From Taudactylus pleione (Eukaryota > Chordata > Amphibia > Anura > Myobatrachidae), in NCBI GenBank assembly GCA_031769625.1, contig JAUIMM010000643.1:935001-999000 (forward strand): a stretch of 64,000 nt of DNA, given 5' to 3'. Of the stretch, positions 63,199 to 64,000 are shown in pieces. The notes under the pieces were generated by a model that had not been told where the DNA came from, ran no database searches, and saw only the letters and a program-made list of their open reading frames with translations. Within the stretch, counting starts at the first letter, position 1; each line of letters starts with the position of its first letter. A program made the translations under genes and the position numbers.

Positions 63199-64000
63199 CA
63201 GTCAGGTGCATAAATATTGGGACATTGACAGAATTTTCATATTTTGGCCTCTATTCACCACCACAATGGCTTTGAAATGAAACAAACAAGATGTGCTTTA
63301 ACTGCAGACTTTCAGATTTAATTTGAGGGTAATTACATCCAAATCAGGTGAACGGTGTAGGAATTACAATGGTTTCTATATGTGCCTCCCACTTTTTAAG
63401 GGGCCAAAAGTAATGGGACAAACTAAACAATCCTAAATCTAATTTTCACTTTTTAATACTTTGTTGCAAATCCTTTGCAGGCAATTACAGCCTGAAGTCT
63501 GGAACGCATAGACATCACCAGACGCTGGGTTTCATCCCTGGTAATGCTCTGCCAAGACTCTACTGCAAATGTCTTCAGTTCCTGCTTGTTCTTGGGGCAT
63601 TTTCCCTTCAGTTTTGTCTTCATCAAGTGAAATGCATGCTCAATCGGATTCAGGTCAGGGGATTGACTTGGCCATTGCATAACATTCCACTTTTTAGCCT
63701 TAAAATACTCTTTGGTTGCTTTTGCAGTATGCTTCGGGTCATTGTCCATCTGCACTGTGAAGCGCTGTCCAATGAGTTCTGAAGCATTTGACTGAATATG
63801 AGCATATAATATTGCCTGAAACACTTCAGAATTAATTCTGCTGCTTTTGTCAGCAGTCACATCATCAATAAATATAAGGGAACCAGTTCCATTGGCAGCC
63901 ATACATGCCCACGCCATGACACTACCACCACCATGCTTCACTGATGAGGTGGTATGTTTTGGATCATGAGCAGTTCCTTTCCTTCTCCATACTTTTCTCT
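63199..64000 (-). mobile_element. Tc1-like transposon, runs off the window
   Basis: The terminus CAGTCAGGTGCATAAATATT follows TA at 63197-63198. The minus-strand transposase below fills the rest. The far terminus lies beyond 64000. Confidence 0.88.
63453..64000 (-). CDS. Tc1-like transposase, C-terminal part, open frame
   Basis: The frame is open from the window end to a stop at 63453-63455, about 182 codons, with no break. It reads HDPKHTTSSVKHGGGSVMAW and GTGSLIFIDDVT, then the second catalytic aspartate in QMDNDPKHTAKA and the glutamate in SPDLNPIEHAF, with LQAVIACKGF near the end, the layout of the DDE domain of Tc1 transposases that cut and paste DNA at TA sites. GTG at 63939-63941 is not a start; the upstream frame continues. 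The missing N-terminal third would hold the paired-type DNA-binding domain. No decay is seen in this part, so it may be young. Confidence 0.9.
   Translation of the reverse strand, partial: RKVWRRKGTAHDPKHTTSSVKHGGGSVMAWACMAANGTGSLIFIDDVTADKSSRINSEVFQAILYAHIQSNASELIGQRFTVQMDNDPKHTAKATKEYFKAKKWNVMQWPSQSPDLNPIEHAFHLMKTKLKGKCPKNKQELKTFAVESWQSITRDETQRLVMSMRSRLQAVIACKGFATKY

Overview
This is vertebrate nuclear DNA, most likely from an amphibian (probably a frog). Evidence: eukaryotic tRNA genes without encoded CCA, GT-AG introns in two recognisable vertebrate genes, and a dense mix of hAT, Tc1, PIF/Harbinger-like, CR1/L2-like and LTR elements of the kind that fills amphibian genomes. The species call is inference; no search could be run. 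Less than 1 percent of the window is protein-coding in a host gene.

Host genes. (1) The last coding exon of a lysophosphatidic acid receptor, best matching LPAR2, lies at 18987-19285 (+); its earlier exons are not visible in the window. (2) A complete UBL5 (ubiquitin-like 5 / HUB1) gene lies on the + strand with coding exons at 38335-38390, 40341-40425, 42702-42739 and 49330-49373, giving a 73-residue protein. Two of its introns carry U12-type (minor spliceosome) splice signals. (3) Five tRNA genes lie between 55.4 and 61.4 kb: His-GTG, Glu-TTC, Met-CAT (minus), a second identical Glu-TTC, and Gly-TCC (minus).

Layout of repeats. 1.2-4.8 kb: two hAT elements, the second (2544-4814) carrying a 30-bp minisatellite split by a remarkable composite of about twenty back-to-back hairpins. 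5.4-6.0 kb: a 66-bp minisatellite. 6.4-10.6 kb: hAT and Harbinger-like MITEs, a second serial-hairpin element and two copies of a repeat rich in CCTAACCC words. 12.5-17.0 kb: a 4.5-kb hAT element whose transposase middle has been replaced by tandem repeats. 17.9-18.6 kb: a solo LTR. 19.6-37.1 kb: MITEs, a Tc1 relic with a hAT inside it, a CR1/L2-like RT relic, a decayed hAT transposase and a second solo LTR. 36.6-49.7 kb: UBL5 with introns full of inverted-repeat elements. 49.8-54.4 kb: MITEs and another serial-hairpin block. 56-61 kb: MITEs packed among the tRNAs. 63.2-64.0 kb: the end of a Tc1-like element with an open transposase frame running off the window.

Main points of interest: the chains of short near-perfect hairpins (3.3-4.3, 8.0-8.5, 27.1-27.5, 37.9-38.2 and 53.7-54.35 kb); the paired U12 introns of UBL5; the hAT element rebuilt from tandem repeats; and a recurrent stem plus GAAACGCGT motif at three loci, resembling but not proving a hammerhead-type core. 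Eleven hAT-type insertions could be bounded to the base or nearly so by 8-bp target duplications read directly from the sequence.
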